A stretch of 64,000 bases of DNA from Segatella copri (GCF_026015625.1 NZ_JAPDVG010000001.1:3214501-3278500), one strand, 5' to 3'. Positions 7,863 through 17,155 are shown, counted from the first letter of the stretch. A program made the numbers and translations. Notes: generated by a model from the letters alone, not told the origin.

Positions 7863-10546
7863 TGAACAGAATGAAAATATTTTCAAAGGCTCTCTTGTTG
7901 CTCTTGGTCTCTCTCCTGACCTTTGCAGCAACAAGTTGCTCGGATGATGAGACCGGAGGCTGGGACGGCACATACGGATATGTGCAGTTCAAGCTCAGCA
8001 AGAAGGTTTCTTCAAGAGCTACCCGTGCTGCTGCCCTTGACAAACTTGAGAAATTGGATGATGCCAAGAAAATCAAGGTGGTCATGGAGCACAACGGTAC
8101 AACTGTCTCTCAGACACTGGTGCTCAATTCTTATAATTCAGAGAATGCAGAGTATGGTCTGAGAAGTGAAAAACTGCAACTCGCTTCGGGTACTTACACC
8201 GTCATCGGTTTCTATCTCTATGATGCTGTAGACGAGGAGTTGCTGGCTTCTTCTGCCGGCGAAACATTCACTGTAGTAGGTGGCGGTCTGGAAGTACAGA
8301 ACCTCATGGTGGAGACTGTGGAGCGTGGTAAGGTGAAGTTCAATCTCGTGAAGGAGTGGGAGAAGACTCGTGCCGGTGGTACAGAATATCTCTTCTCTAA
8401 CATTCGTCTCGTTGACGTCAGCGTAACCAACCTCTTTACCCGTGAGACCTATACTTTCCCTGAACTGAAGGTGAAATATAAGGAGTCTAGCGTAGAGCAT
8501 CAGAATCCTGACAATGAGAACGATAAGTATATGGACACAGGTACTGCTTACTGCGATACTACCGTATGGTTGCCTGCCGGTACTTATCAGGTTACCTCTT
8601 ATACTACCTACGGCAAGACAGGTGCGGTGAAGACCAAGTATGAGACCCAGCCTGTAAAGGGTGAGGCTTTCATTATAGAGGACAATCAGCTCAATGATAA
8701 AGCGCAGGTGCCTATCCTCCTTTCCAAGACTAAGGAGTATATCAAGGACTATGAGGCTTTGAAGGCTATCTGGGAATCTCTCCAGGGTAAGGAGTGGAGC
8801 TTCTATGGCGATGCTACCTTCAAGGGAGCTAACTGGAACTTCAACAAGGAACTCGATATGTGGGGCGACCAGCCGGGCGTAACCCTCAACAGCAACGGCC
8901 GTGTCATCGGTCTTATCATCGCCGGTTTCGGTGCAAAGGGAATCGTACCTGATGCCATCGGACAGCTGACAGAACTCCAGGTGCTCAACCTCGGTTCTCA
9001 CGATGAGAAGATTGGTGCCAACATCTTCAATGATTATGATGCAAACAGTCTGACTGCTGCAAAGAAGAGCAGCATGCGTCACGACTATGAGAACAAGTTC
9101 CTGAAGTATGACCCACGTGCTAACATGTCGGAGATGATTGTAAAAAGCTACAACTCAGATCCTAAGGTGGCACCGAAGAACAGAATCAAGAAGGACAGCC
9201 GCATCAACCTGAAGGATGCACAGATCGGTACATTGACCAACAAGATTAAAGGTGTATCTAAGGCCATCTACCGTCTGACTAAGTTGCAGCAGTTCTATAT
9301 CGGTAACTCTTCTATCACATACGATGAGGTTTGTGCGAGGTTCTACAATGCTGATGATCCTGTTTATGGTAAGTTTGCGAAGGAGTTTAAGGATGAGGAT
9401 TGGGACAAGATGGAAAACCTGACCGATATCGAGCTTTACAACTGTCCGAAGATCAGTCGCATTCCAGACTTCTACTATAATCTCCCTAAATTGCAGGCGA
9501 TGAACCTGGCACGATGCAAGGGCATCTCTGCCAACCAGTTGAGAAACGACTGGACCCGTCTGGCTAACGAGAAGACCGGTAAGACTCTCCAGATTCTCTA
9601 TATGAGTTACAACAACCTGGAGGAGTTCCCTGAGTCATCTGCCTTGAGCAAGATGGTGAACCTCGGTCTGCTCGACCTGGCTTACAACAACATCAAGAAG
9701 TTGCATCCGTTCGGTTCTGAGGTAGCGCTTTCTTCACTCTATCTGAACAACAACCAGATTGAGGAGGTTCCTGCTAATCTCTGTGCCTTTACAGATGATG
9801 TAGAAAGTCTGACTTTCGCTCATAACAAACTGAAGAAGATTCCGAATATCTTCGATGCAAGTTCTGTTCGCGAGATGGGTTCTGTAGACTTCTCTTACAA
9901 CGAGATTACAGGTGTAGATAAGAGTCATGGTACCTACAAGGGTATTAATGCAGCTTCAGTCAGTCTGTCAAACAATAAAATAGAGAAGTTCCCTTCAGAG
10001 CTGTTTACAGCCGGTTCGCCAATCACAACCATCGATTTGAGCGGCAACCAGATGCGTACTATCCCTAAGGGTTCCATCAAGGGCAAGAAGGCTTATCTGC
10101 TGCAGGTCATCGACCTCCGATTCAACAAGTTGACATCCCTCTCTGATGACTTCCGCTCAACTACATTGCCATACATTACCAATATGGACTTGAGCTACAA
10201 CTGCTTCACCGAGGTGCCAACCCAGCCATTGAACAGTGCCGTGCTCCGTGCCTTTGCCATCAACCACCAGCGTGATGAGAATAACGACCAGCGTTGCCTG
10301 CGTACATGGCCTACAGGAATCACAACCTGTCCGAGCCTGATCCAGTTCCAGATTGGTTCCAACGATATCCGTAAGGTAGAAGAGACACTGACCCCTCACC
10401 TTTATATCCTGAATATCGCAGATAACCCTAACATCTCTATCGATGTAACCAGCGTCTGCGCATACATCAAGGCAGGTATGTATAAGCTGTTCTACGACAA
10501 GAATCAGGACATCCGCGGTTGCGATGCTTTGGATCTCGAAAATTAA
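7862..10546 (+). CDS. Surface leucine-rich-repeat lipoprotein (DUF4458-like N terminus)
   Basis: 894 residues. A signal peptide with lipobox AATSC is followed by SDDETGG. The N-terminal 290 residues hold two beta-sandwich domains (GYVQFKLSKK...SRATRAA, then RGKVKFNLVKEWEKTRAGG) of the DUF4458 type. Residues about 310-880 are a solenoid of irregular leucine-rich repeats, for example LTELQVLNLGSH, LQILYMSYNNLEEFPES, LGLLDLAYNNIKKLHP, LSSLYLNNNQIEEVPA and ITTIDLSGNQMRTIP. LRR surfaces usually bind proteins, which fits a locus aimed at protein or host-surface targets. It shares a one-base overlap with the gene upstream and a 21-bp gap to the gene downstream. Confidence 0.82.
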   Translation: MNRMKIFSKALLLLLVSLLTFAATSCSDDETGGWDGTYGYVQFKLSKKVSSRATRAAALDKLEKLDDAKKIKVVMEHNGTTVSQTLVLNSYNSENAEYGLRSEKLQLASGTYTVIGFYLYDAVDEELLASSAGETFTVVGGGLEVQNLMVETVERGKVKFNLVKEWEKTRAGGTEYLFSNIRLVDVSVTNLFTRETYTFPELKVKYKESSVEHQNPDNENDKYMDTGTAYCDTTVWLPAGTYQVTSYTTYGKTGAVKTKYETQPVKGEAFIIEDNQLNDKAQVPILLSKTKEYIKDYEALKAIWESLQGKEWSFYGDATFKGANWNFNKELDMWGDQPGVTLNSNGRVIGLIIAGFGAKGIVPDAIGQLTELQVLNLGSHDEKIGANIFNDYDANSLTAAKKSSMRHDYENKFLKYDPRANMSEMIVKSYNSDPKVAPKNRIKKDSRINLKDAQIGTLTNKIKGVSKAIYRLTKLQQFYIGNSSITYDEVCARFYNADDPVYGKFAKEFKDEDWDKMENLTDIELYNCPKISRIPDFYYNLPKLQAMNLARCKGISANQLRNDWTRLANEKTGKTLQILYMSYNNLEEFPESSALSKMVNLGLLDLAYNNIKKLHPFGSEVALSSLYLNNNQIEEVPANLCAFTDDVESLTFAHNKLKKIPNIFDASSVREMGSVDFSYNEITGVDKSHGTYKGINAASVSLSNNKIEKFPSELFTAGSPITTIDLSGNQMRTIPKGSIKGKKAYLLQVIDLRFNKLTSLSDDFRSTTLPYITNMDLSYNCFTEVPTQPLNSAVLRAFAINHQRDENNDQRCLRTWPTGITTCPSLIQFQIGSNDIRKVEETLTPHLYILNIADNPNISIDVTSVCAYIKAGMYKLFYDKNQDIRGCDALDLEN

Positions 10547-10567
10547 ACGAATAGAAAGTAAGATAAT

Positions 10568-12619
10568 ATGAAATATATTAAGAAACTTACATGGCTCCTC
10601 GTTCTGGGTGCAGGTCTGATGACTGCATCCTGCAGCGATAGCGATGATGTAGATATCCCAGGCGGACTCGCCATCGACAAGGAGCAGATTGAAATAGCAG
10701 CTGAGGGCGGTAGCGAACAGCTTGCCATTGCTGCCTCACAGAATTGGGTGGCTAACGTGGATGAGCCTTGGCTGATGCTCACTCCTGCCAATGGCGTGGG
10801 TTCTACTACTGCAACTGTGGTAGTTGACTCTACTCTGATGAACGGACGCCGTACTACCGATATCGTCTTTATCGGCGATAACGGTCAGCGCCGCACCGTT
10901 TCCGTAAAACAGTTTGGTTATGGTAAGCAGATTGACATCAAGGAACCAACTGTAGAAATCGAAAATTCAGAATCATACGATAAGCGTGCTTTCGAGAGTT
11001 TGATTTCTGCCAATGTAGAATGCAAAATCGGTAAGATAGAGTATTCTTTCGAGGGTGATATGACTGATGCCGAGAAGGCAGAAAACGAGAGCGAGCGTGA
11101 AGGTTGGCTTCTGAATAGTAAGGATGAGGATAAACTGACAGGTACCAATCTCGGAATCGTACTTGATAGAAAGGCGCGTCCTCGCAGCGTGAAGTTCAAG
11201 TTCCGCTGGGCGATGAACGTGGTTCCTGCCGTTCGTGTGGCTAAGGTTCATCTCGTGCCAGTCAAGGCTGAAGACCAGCTGGTAGATGCAGATGGCAAAC
11301 CTATAGATGATGTCATCCTGACCGTTCGTCAGAAGGCAGCACCTAAGATTGAGGACAACCGTGCCGGTGACTCTCTCTCTGTCATCATGATCAACCAGAA
11401 ACTGGGTAGCATTGCTACCTTCGATTCCAGCGATAACATGCGAAACTGGAGCGGCGTAACGCTCTGGGAAGCTACTGATGATTTCGTGAAAGCTCATCCT
11501 GAGGCTTTAGGACGTGTACGTTCTGTCAAGTTCAGCATGTTCAACCTCAAGAGTGGCGAAACTCTTCCTAAGGAAGTGGGCAACCTCAAGTTCCTGGAGT
11601 CATTCTCTGTTGCTGCCAACGAGAACAACCAGATTCGTGAGGTGAACCTCGGTGATGAAATCTGCTCGCTGAAGTATCTGAAGAATCTTACCGTTCAGGC
11701 TTACGGTCTGACTCAGTTGCCTACTAACTTTGTTAAGCTGGGCAAGAGTCTTGAAACGCTCAACCTGGTAAGTAACAACTTCAACAAGTTGTCGGATATC
11801 ACCAATATCGTCAACGAGAAGAACTTCCCTAAGTTGCGTAACCTCATTCTCTACGCACAGCGCCGTACGGATGTTGTCACCAACATCGCTTCGCTGGGCG
11901 AAATGAATGCATCAGGCGTCTATGTTTATAATAACTATCCTATCGGACTGTATGGTAAGGTAAATGCCGGAACCGCAGACCGCCAGGCGCTTCTCAAGCT
12001 CCTGACATGGGATAAGTTGAATACACTGGAGTTGTCTTACTGCTTCCTGGAGGGTGAACTTCCTACCGATGAAGAGATGACTGAGGCACTGGAGGCTGCC
12101 GGCAAGGCTACCCGATACAGCAAGTCTGACTTCTCTACCAATAAGGCTGATTATCTCGACAAACTGGTAGGTGATACCTGTAAATGGTTGCTCTCTGGCT
12201 GGGATAATCCAGTAACTTGCAAGCACAAGGATGGTTCTGTAGTTTATGAGGATGTTTATCCTCTCCAGGTGCCACGTGTATTGCCAAACTGCCGTCAGTT
12301 GTCACTCAACCTTAACTTCCTGACAGGTGCGGTGCCAAAGTGGATTCTTTATCATCCACATCTGGTAGAATGGACTCCTTCTATCATGATCTTCAACCAG
12401 CAGCCTAAGGGTAAGAATAGCGATGGCGCTGCCGTTGGTTTCTCTAATATGACAGAAGACAGCTACAGCTACGACTACTATTACGGAACCAGCGACCCAG
12501 GTAGCAAGTGGGAGGTTCCGGGTGTAGCTTATCCGCTCTACTACCGCAAATACGTGGCAGCAGGCGATATTAATGAAGCTGCGCTGATGGCAAAGTACAG
12601 GAGAACTAAGAAAAAGTAA
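10568..12619 (+). CDS. Surface lipoprotein with BACON domain and leucine-rich repeats
   Basis: 683 residues. Lipobox MTASC is followed by SDSDDVD. Residues about 35-115 form a clear BACON domain (IEIAAEGGSEQLAIAASQNW, PWLMLTPANG, then RRTVSVKQFG). A second beta domain follows, and residues about 300-620 hold LRR-like segments (VRSVKFSMFNLKSGETLPKE, LKFLESFSVAAN, LKYLKNLTVQAYGLTQLP, LETLNLVSNNFNKL). BACON domains are seen in Bacteroidetes surface proteins acting on glycans or mucin, but here the neighbours are another LRR protein and a subtilisin. It is probably a ligand-binding partner of the locus, not an enzyme; no catalytic motif was seen. Confidence 0.8.
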   Translation: MKYIKKLTWLLVLGAGLMTASCSDSDDVDIPGGLAIDKEQIEIAAEGGSEQLAIAASQNWVANVDEPWLMLTPANGVGSTTATVVVDSTLMNGRRTTDIVFIGDNGQRRTVSVKQFGYGKQIDIKEPTVEIENSESYDKRAFESLISANVECKIGKIEYSFEGDMTDAEKAENESEREGWLLNSKDEDKLTGTNLGIVLDRKARPRSVKFKFRWAMNVVPAVRVAKVHLVPVKAEDQLVDADGKPIDDVILTVRQKAAPKIEDNRAGDSLSVIMINQKLGSIATFDSSDNMRNWSGVTLWEATDDFVKAHPEALGRVRSVKFSMFNLKSGETLPKEVGNLKFLESFSVAANENNQIREVNLGDEICSLKYLKNLTVQAYGLTQLPTNFVKLGKSLETLNLVSNNFNKLSDITNIVNEKNFPKLRNLILYAQRRTDVVTNIASLGEMNASGVYVYNNYPIGLYGKVNAGTADRQALLKLLTWDKLNTLELSYCFLEGELPTDEEMTEALEAAGKATRYSKSDFSTNKADYLDKLVGDTCKWLLSGWDNPVTCKHKDGSVVYEDVYPLQVPRVLPNCRQLSLNLNFLTGAVPKWILYHPHLVEWTPSIMIFNQQPKGKNSDGAAVGFSNMTEDSYSYDYYYGTSDPGSKWEVPGVAYPLYYRKYVAAGDINEAALMAKYRRTKKK

Positions 12620-12650
12620 GATAAACATAAAAACAATATAGAAGCAAACA

Positions 12651-14741
12651 ATGAAGAAAAAGTTTTTCTATATAGCAATGGTCGCATTGGCATTGACGGG
12701 CTGTTCTGACAGCCTGTCAACCATCGGCTCTTCTGACGACAATTCAGAAATCACCATCCCTGCAGATGCTGAGGCGGGTGAACTGCTGATTAAGTTCAGT
12801 CCGGAAATGAGCGATATCCTCGACCAGGCACAACTGAGCAAGACCCGCGCCGGAAAGGCTACCCGTTCGGGTATTCCTTCTACCGACGAGGTGCTCGACA
12901 TCCTGGGAAGCTACAGCTTCGAGCGTGTGTTCCCGGTAGATGCAAATACTGAGGCAAGAACCCGCGAGGCGGGACTCCACCTCTGGTATACGGTGAAGTT
13001 TAACAAGGGTACAGACCTGAAGGCGGCTGCCGAGCGCCTGAAGCAGTTGGGTGAAATCTCAAAGGTTCAGACCAACGGTCGCATCAAGCGTGCTTACAAT
13101 ACCGACAGCAAGCGTATCTATCTCAGCGATAAGGCACTTCAGCAGAAGTCTACCCGCGCAGCAGCCGGGGGCGAGCCAAACGACCCAGGCTTTGCCAGCC
13201 AGTGGCACTACCGTAACCTGGGTGAGGGCAACTATGACTTTGAGAACCTCAACAATAATCACGTGGGTGCTAAGGCTGGATGTGACGTGAATGCACTTGA
13301 GGCATGGAAGACCTGTACAGGCGATCCTTCTATCATCGTGGCTATTCTCGATGAGGGCGTGATGTATACGCACCCTGATTTGGCAGCCAATATGTGGTGC
13401 AACCCGGGCGAAAGTGTTCAGGGTGCCAAGACTGACGGCGACGGAAACGGTTATGAGGGCGACCTTCATGGCTACAACTTCGTAACCGAGAGCGGCGATA
13501 TTACCTGGACTGATGCCAACGATTCTGGTCATGGTACTCACGTAGCTGGTACCATTGCAGCCGTAAATAATAATCGTAGAGGTGTTTGTGGTGTAGCCGG
13601 TGGTGACGGAACTCCTAACTCTGGTGTCAAGATTATGTCTTGCCAGGTATTCTCCGGTCAGAACAGTGTAACCTTGGCAGGCGAGGCAAGAGCCATCAAA
13701 TATGCTGCCGATAATGGTGCAGTCATCCTGCAGTGCAGTTGGGGTTACAACTCTTCAGAGTCTAGTATCATCAATGGTTATACTCCTGGACCTGCTACCG
13801 AGAAGGAGTGGGCAGAGACTTATCCTTTGGAGAAGGAGGCTTTGGATTACTTCATCAACAATGCCGGTTCGCCTAATGGTGTCATCGACGGCGGTATTCC
13901 AGTCTTCGCAGCCGGTAACGAGTATGCTGGCAATCCTGCTTTCCCAGGTGCTTACTCTAAGTGCGTCTGCGTATCTTCAGTAGCTGCCGACTTTACTCCA
14001 GCCTGCTACACCGATTTCGGTTCGCTCGTAACCCTGAGTGCTCCTGGTGGCGACTTGGAATATTACAGCAAGATTGGCGAGCAGGAAGATGAATACTGGG
14101 CAGAGACGACAACCGAGCAGAAAGGTGCTGTGCTCTCTACGATGATCAAGAACGGTCAGCCTGCTTACGGCTACATGGAGGGAACCTCTATGGCTTGTCC
14201 TCACGTTTCGGGTGTGGCTGCCTTGGGTCTCGCTTATGCTGCCAAGACGAACCGTCATTATCGTGCTGCCGACTTCGTAGCCCTGATGAAGAAATCTGTA
14301 AAGGAACTGGATAGTCATTATCAGAATGGTGCAACCAAGACCTACTACATGAACCATACTACCGTAGGTGCTTCGCCTGAGATCGTACAGCTCTCTAAGT
14401 ACATCGGCAAGATGGGTGCTGGTCTGATTGATGCAGCTAAGCTCTTGAATAAAATCAAGAACAAGGAACTCAGTTCTGATATGAAGTTGCCTAACGTGTA
14501 TGTGGGCATCGAGAAGACTGTTTCTCTCAACCTCGCTGCATATTTCGCAGGTCAGACAGAGAAATTCTCTTGCTCTGTAGTGAATGGCAGTGTAGCTTCT
14601 GCTTCGGTAGATGGCAAGACGCTCATCGTGAAGGGACTCGCTGCCGGAAGCACATCGCTCACCGTAACAGCTGCCGATGGTACCAGCCAGACTGTAGTTG
14701 TGACCGTTAGAAAGAGTGCCGGTAACAATGGTTGGATGTAA
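12651..14741 (+). CDS. Subtilisin-family (S8) serine protease, lipoprotein
   Basis: 696 residues. Lipobox ALTGC (Cys about 18) places it on an outer membrane. Residues about 42-150 resemble an inhibitor-I9-type propeptide. The peptidase domain carries the whole triad: Asp234 in IIVAILDEGV, His294 in DSGHGTHVAGTIA, oxyanion Asn423 in FAAGNEY and Ser513 in GTSMACPHVSG. The Asp motif is D-E-G in place of the common D-T/S-G, a small departure. A bacterial Ig-like (BIG2-type) domain closes the protein (about 610-690). As the only hydrolase of the SusCD locus it is the best clue to the substrate: surface proteolysis with peptide uptake by the SusCD pair. Confidence 0.93.
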   Translation: MKKKFFYIAMVALALTGCSDSLSTIGSSDDNSEITIPADAEAGELLIKFSPEMSDILDQAQLSKTRAGKATRSGIPSTDEVLDILGSYSFERVFPVDANTEARTREAGLHLWYTVKFNKGTDLKAAAERLKQLGEISKVQTNGRIKRAYNTDSKRIYLSDKALQQKSTRAAAGGEPNDPGFASQWHYRNLGEGNYDFENLNNNHVGAKAGCDVNALEAWKTCTGDPSIIVAILDEGVMYTHPDLAANMWCNPGESVQGAKTDGDGNGYEGDLHGYNFVTESGDITWTDANDSGHGTHVAGTIAAVNNNRRGVCGVAGGDGTPNSGVKIMSCQVFSGQNSVTLAGEARAIKYAADNGAVILQCSWGYNSSESSIINGYTPGPATEKEWAETYPLEKEALDYFINNAGSPNGVIDGGIPVFAAGNEYAGNPAFPGAYSKCVCVSSVAADFTPACYTDFGSLVTLSAPGGDLEYYSKIGEQEDEYWAETTTEQKGAVLSTMIKNGQPAYGYMEGTSMACPHVSGVAALGLAYAAKTNRHYRAADFVALMKKSVKELDSHYQNGATKTYYMNHTTVGASPEIVQLSKYIGKMGAGLIDAAKLLNKIKNKELSSDMKLPNVYVGIEKTVSLNLAAYFAGQTEKFSCSVVNGSVASASVDGKTLIVKGLAAGSTSLTVTAADGTSQTVVVTVRKSAGNNGWM

Positions 14742-14752
14742 TTGGATGTAAT

Positions 14753-15490
14753 ATGAAGATATTTGCTTTCCTATCGCTTTTCTTCCTGGCTTTGCCTGTT
14801 ACGGTGAATGCGCAGAAGGAACTGCTGAAGTTTGAGCATCCGCTTATCGATGCGGGTACGATGACCGAGGACGATGCGCCTCGCACCTTCACCTTCGTGG
14901 GTAAGAATGTGAGCAAGAAGATACTGCACATCACACAGGTGAGAACCACCTGTGGATGTACCAGTTCTTATGTCAAGGGCGATGTGATGAAGCCTGGCGA
15001 TACCTGTCAGGTGCAGCTCACCTTCACGCCTAACCGCTATCCGGGCACCATCAATACGGGTGCTTATCTCTATCTGAAAGAGGTAGAGGGACAGCCTGCC
15101 GTTAAGCTTGCCTTAACGGGAAAGGTGCTGCCGGGTGCTGACCAGTGGGCACGCTATCCGCACAAGATGGGCGCACTCAGACTGAAACAGGCGAAGGCAA
15201 GTATCACAGAGGTAAAGCCGGGCACAGAGCCTGAGGCACGCATCCTTTGCGGAAACAGCGGCGACAAGCCGCTCCGTATATCCAGCCTCCTTCTTCCTCC
15301 TTATGCCCGTCTTACGACAGAGCCTGAGGTGATAGAACCGGGTGATGAGGCTGACCTCGTCATCACCATCATAGCCGATAAGATTCCGGCTACGATGCCC
15401 GAATCCTTCACCTTCCCTGTTATTCTGGAGGGCTTGGATGCCCGTCCGTCTGACAGAACGATACAGGTCGTTGTAAAGGTAAAAAGGTAA
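14753..15490 (+). CDS. DUF1573-like exported protein
   Basis: 245 residues from the ATG at 14753; an in-frame TTG at 14732 would overlap the protease stop and is less likely. A signal peptide ends at LPVTVNAQ. Residues about 25-125 form the DUF1573 beta-sandwich: FEHPLIDAGTMTEDDAPRTF, FVGKNVSKKILHITQVRTTCGCTS and PGDTCQVQLTFTPNRYPG. The paired CGC cysteines are the hallmark of this family. A second similar domain fills the rest. These proteins are periplasmic or outer-membrane beta-sandwich (ASPM/MSP-like) proteins without known activity. The gap from the protease gene is 11 bp. Confidence 0.82.
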   Translation: MKIFAFLSLFFLALPVTVNAQKELLKFEHPLIDAGTMTEDDAPRTFTFVGKNVSKKILHITQVRTTCGCTSSYVKGDVMKPGDTCQVQLTFTPNRYPGTINTGAYLYLKEVEGQPAVKLALTGKVLPGADQWARYPHKMGALRLKQAKASITEVKPGTEPEARILCGNSGDKPLRISSLLLPPYARLTTEPEVIEPGDEADLVITIIADKIPATMPESFTFPVILEGLDARPSDRTIQVVVKVKR

Positions 15491-15528
15491 AAAAGGAAAA
15501 AAGTAAAAAAGAAAAAAATACCAAGACA

Positions 15529-16020
15529 ATGAAATATTTGAAAAAACTCTTCACCCTCCTGGTGATTGCTTTGTTTGCCTGCGGCTTTGCAGCCTGCAGC
15601 AGCGATGATGAGGAACCGGAGGAGCCTTCTCTGGAAGTTACACCTGCCAATCTTCATGGCACATGGGAGTTGGCTGAGTGGAACGGTGAACCTCTTGCTG
15701 AGGGCACATACTGCTACATCGTTTTCAACCGCAAGGACCAGACTTTCGAGATGTATCAGAAGTTTGATAGTATGTATGGTCGCCATATCACCGGTTCGTT
15801 CGCTATCAAGAACGATCCATACCAGGGCTACATTATCAGCGGAAGCTATGATAACGGTAAGGGCGACTGGAACCAGAGTTATCTCGTAACCCGTCTCCTG
15901 GCATCGGGTTCCATGATATGGACCGCCAAGAACGATGTTACCGACATCTGCCGCTACGTGCGTTGCAAAGAGGTTCCTGCCGAGATACTCAAGGAATGTA
16001 AAGATCTCACTGAAGAATAA
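15529..16020 (+). CDS. Small lipocalin-like lipoprotein
   Basis: 163 residues. Lipobox FAAC is followed by SSDDEEPEE, an acidic surface-export-like stretch. The remainder (LHGTWELAEWNGEPL, then FNRKDQTFEMYQKFDS, GSFAIKND, GYIISGSYD) has the GTW start and alternating strands of lipocalin-like families common at the end of Bacteroidetes lipoprotein operons. It is the last gene of the locus and runs straight into a terminator hairpin. Ligand unknown. Confidence 0.7.
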   Translation: MKYLKKLFTLLVIALFACGFAACSSDDEEPEEPSLEVTPANLHGTWELAEWNGEPLAEGTYCYIVFNRKDQTFEMYQKFDSMYGRHITGSFAIKNDPYQGYIISGSYDNGKGDWNQSYLVTRLLASGSMIWTAKNDVTDICRYVRCKEVPAEILKECKDLTEE

Positions 16021-16026
16021 AAAAAT

Positions 16027-16070
16027 GAGCGAATTATCTGCAAATTCTGCGGATTATTCGCTCTTTTTTT
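16027..16070 (+). terminator. Rho-independent terminator of the SusCD/protease locus
   Basis: GAGCGAATTATCTGC pairs with GCGGATTATTCGCTC (about 15 bp, two imperfect pairs) around a short loop, followed by T7. It starts six bases after the last stop codon. The T-run merges into the next gene's promoter. Confidence 0.8.
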
Positions 16071-16071
16071 G

Positions 16072-16079
16072 TATCTTTG
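16072..16079 (+). promoter_or_regulatory. -7 promoter box of the ThiD-AraC fusion gene
   Basis: TATCTTTG matches TAnnTTTG exactly, directly behind the terminator T-run. It also shows that the upstream in-frame TTG at 16077 cannot be the translation start, because that lies inside the promoter. ATG 16116 is used instead. Confidence 0.7.
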
Positions 16080-16115
16080 CCCTCAAACTTATCATCGGGT
16101 TCAAAGTTTAAGGAT

Positions 16116-17069
16116 ATGATATTAACGATTACAGGTTCAGACAGCACCGGAGGCTCTGGTGTGCAGGCGGACATCAGGACGATTTCCGAGTTGGGCGGTT
16201 ATGCTGTTTCGGCAATAACCAGCATCACTGTGCAGAATACGCTCGGTATTCAGGAGTTCTTCGATATTCCTGCCGAGATTGTTTCGGGGCAGATTGAGGC
16301 TATCATGAACGATATGCAGCCTGATATTGTGAAGATTGGTATGATACGCAGGGTGGAAACGCTGAATGTGGTCATCGATGCGTTGACCAGGTACCGTCCT
16401 GCCCATATCATCTATGCCCCTGCCATCTGGTCGAGCCAGGGCGATGCGCTGATGACGGAAGATGTGGTGAGCCAGATCAAATACCGTCTGCTGCCGCTCT
16501 GTTCTGTCGTCGTGGCACGCAAGAAGGAGAGCGACATCATTCTTCAGAATTCCAAACTGCTGAGCCTTGCCGAGAAGCAGGGACTCCGGATCTATCGCCT
16601 CGACAATGCCAATTCGCATGGTCTCATCAACCGTTTCTCTTCAGCCCTTGCTGTCTATCTGAATCAGGGCAAGAAGATGGAGGAGGCGTTGGCGATGGCG
16701 CAGGATTTCATCAATGTAGAACTCGTGCGCCAGAGCAATCTGCAGGGCAGAAGTTCCGAGCTTTACAACCAGTTTATCTCGCAGGTGAATAACTTCTGCC
16801 GCACTTACAGCGATGTTCATTTCTATGCCGACCAGTTGAATGTGAGTGGCCGTTATCTGGCTCAGGTTACCCGTCGCATCTCCGGCAAGACGCCGAAGGC
16901 AATCATCGATGAATACATCGTGAAGGAGATAGAGCGCGAGCTTTCTACCACCACGCATACGGTTCAGGAGATAGCCAATACCTTCGGCTTCTCATCCCAG
17001 GCTCATCTCACCAAGTTCTTCAAGAAGATGAGAGGGGTAACGCCTTCTGCTTTCAGGCAGAAAGGATAA
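16116..17069 (+). CDS. Degenerate ThiD/pyridoxal-kinase-like sensor domain fused to an AraC DNA-binding domain
   Basis: 317 residues. Residues 1-205 follow ThiD (HMP/HMP-P kinase, a family that also includes pyridoxal kinases): ITGSDSTGGSGVQADIRT, SAITSITVQNT and VKIGMI are intact, so the substrate-binding half is preserved. The motifs for phosphoryl transfer are not: the usual DPVM reads APAI (102-105), the TPNxxE region reads ARKKES, and the anion-hole/catalytic GTGC reads GLIN at 169-172 inside HGLINRFSSALA. Residues about 223-315 are an AraC double HTH (SGRYLAQVTRRISGKTP, VQEIANTFGFSSQAHLTKFF). This suggests a ligand-sensing transcription factor, not an enzyme. Without the mobile element it would sit just upstream of pdxS, so pyridine or pyrimidine vitamin sensing is inferred. 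Confidence 0.85.
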   Translation: MILTITGSDSTGGSGVQADIRTISELGGYAVSAITSITVQNTLGIQEFFDIPAEIVSGQIEAIMNDMQPDIVKIGMIRRVETLNVVIDALTRYRPAHIIYAPAIWSSQGDALMTEDVVSQIKYRLLPLCSVVVARKKESDIILQNSKLLSLAEKQGLRIYRLDNANSHGLINRFSSALAVYLNQGKKMEEALAMAQDFINVELVRQSNLQGRSSELYNQFISQVNNFCRTYSDVHFYADQLNVSGRYLAQVTRRISGKTPKAIIDEYIVKEIERELSTTTHTVQEIANTFGFSSQAHLTKFFKKMRGVTPSAFRQKG

Positions 17070-17073
17070 GTTA

Positions 17074-17139
17074 GTTTATAGTTGAAAGTTTATAGTTTCT
17101 AGCCGAAAAGCTATGAGTTTCGATGAAAAAAACTATGAG
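17074..17139. repeat. 22-bp-phased array, three units, abutting the left attachment repeat
   Basis: Units 17074-17095, 17096-17117 and 17118-17139 are each 22 bp and share the ends TTATAG/CTATGAG and starts GTTTAT/TTTC. The first bases of the element's attachment repeat (from 17137) are the last three bases of the third unit, so integration took place at the edge of the array. Confidence 0.6.
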
Positions 17140-17155
17140 TTAGTATTTTTAACAT
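17137..17155. other. Candidate attL direct repeat
   Basis: GAGTTAGTATTTTTAACAT, matched at 18 of 19 positions by 26712-26730. It lies 68 bp after the ThiD-AraC stop codon and upstream of the first recombinase. Confidence 0.75.

Noticed and set aside
8138..9082. 314-codon minus-strand frame inside the LRR lipoprotein gene
   Set aside because: Shadow of a well-supported coding gene; no motif or start signal.
16077..16115. Upstream TTG start for the ThiD-AraC gene
   Set aside because: It lies within the promoter -7 box; the family start MILTITGSDS is at ATG 16116.
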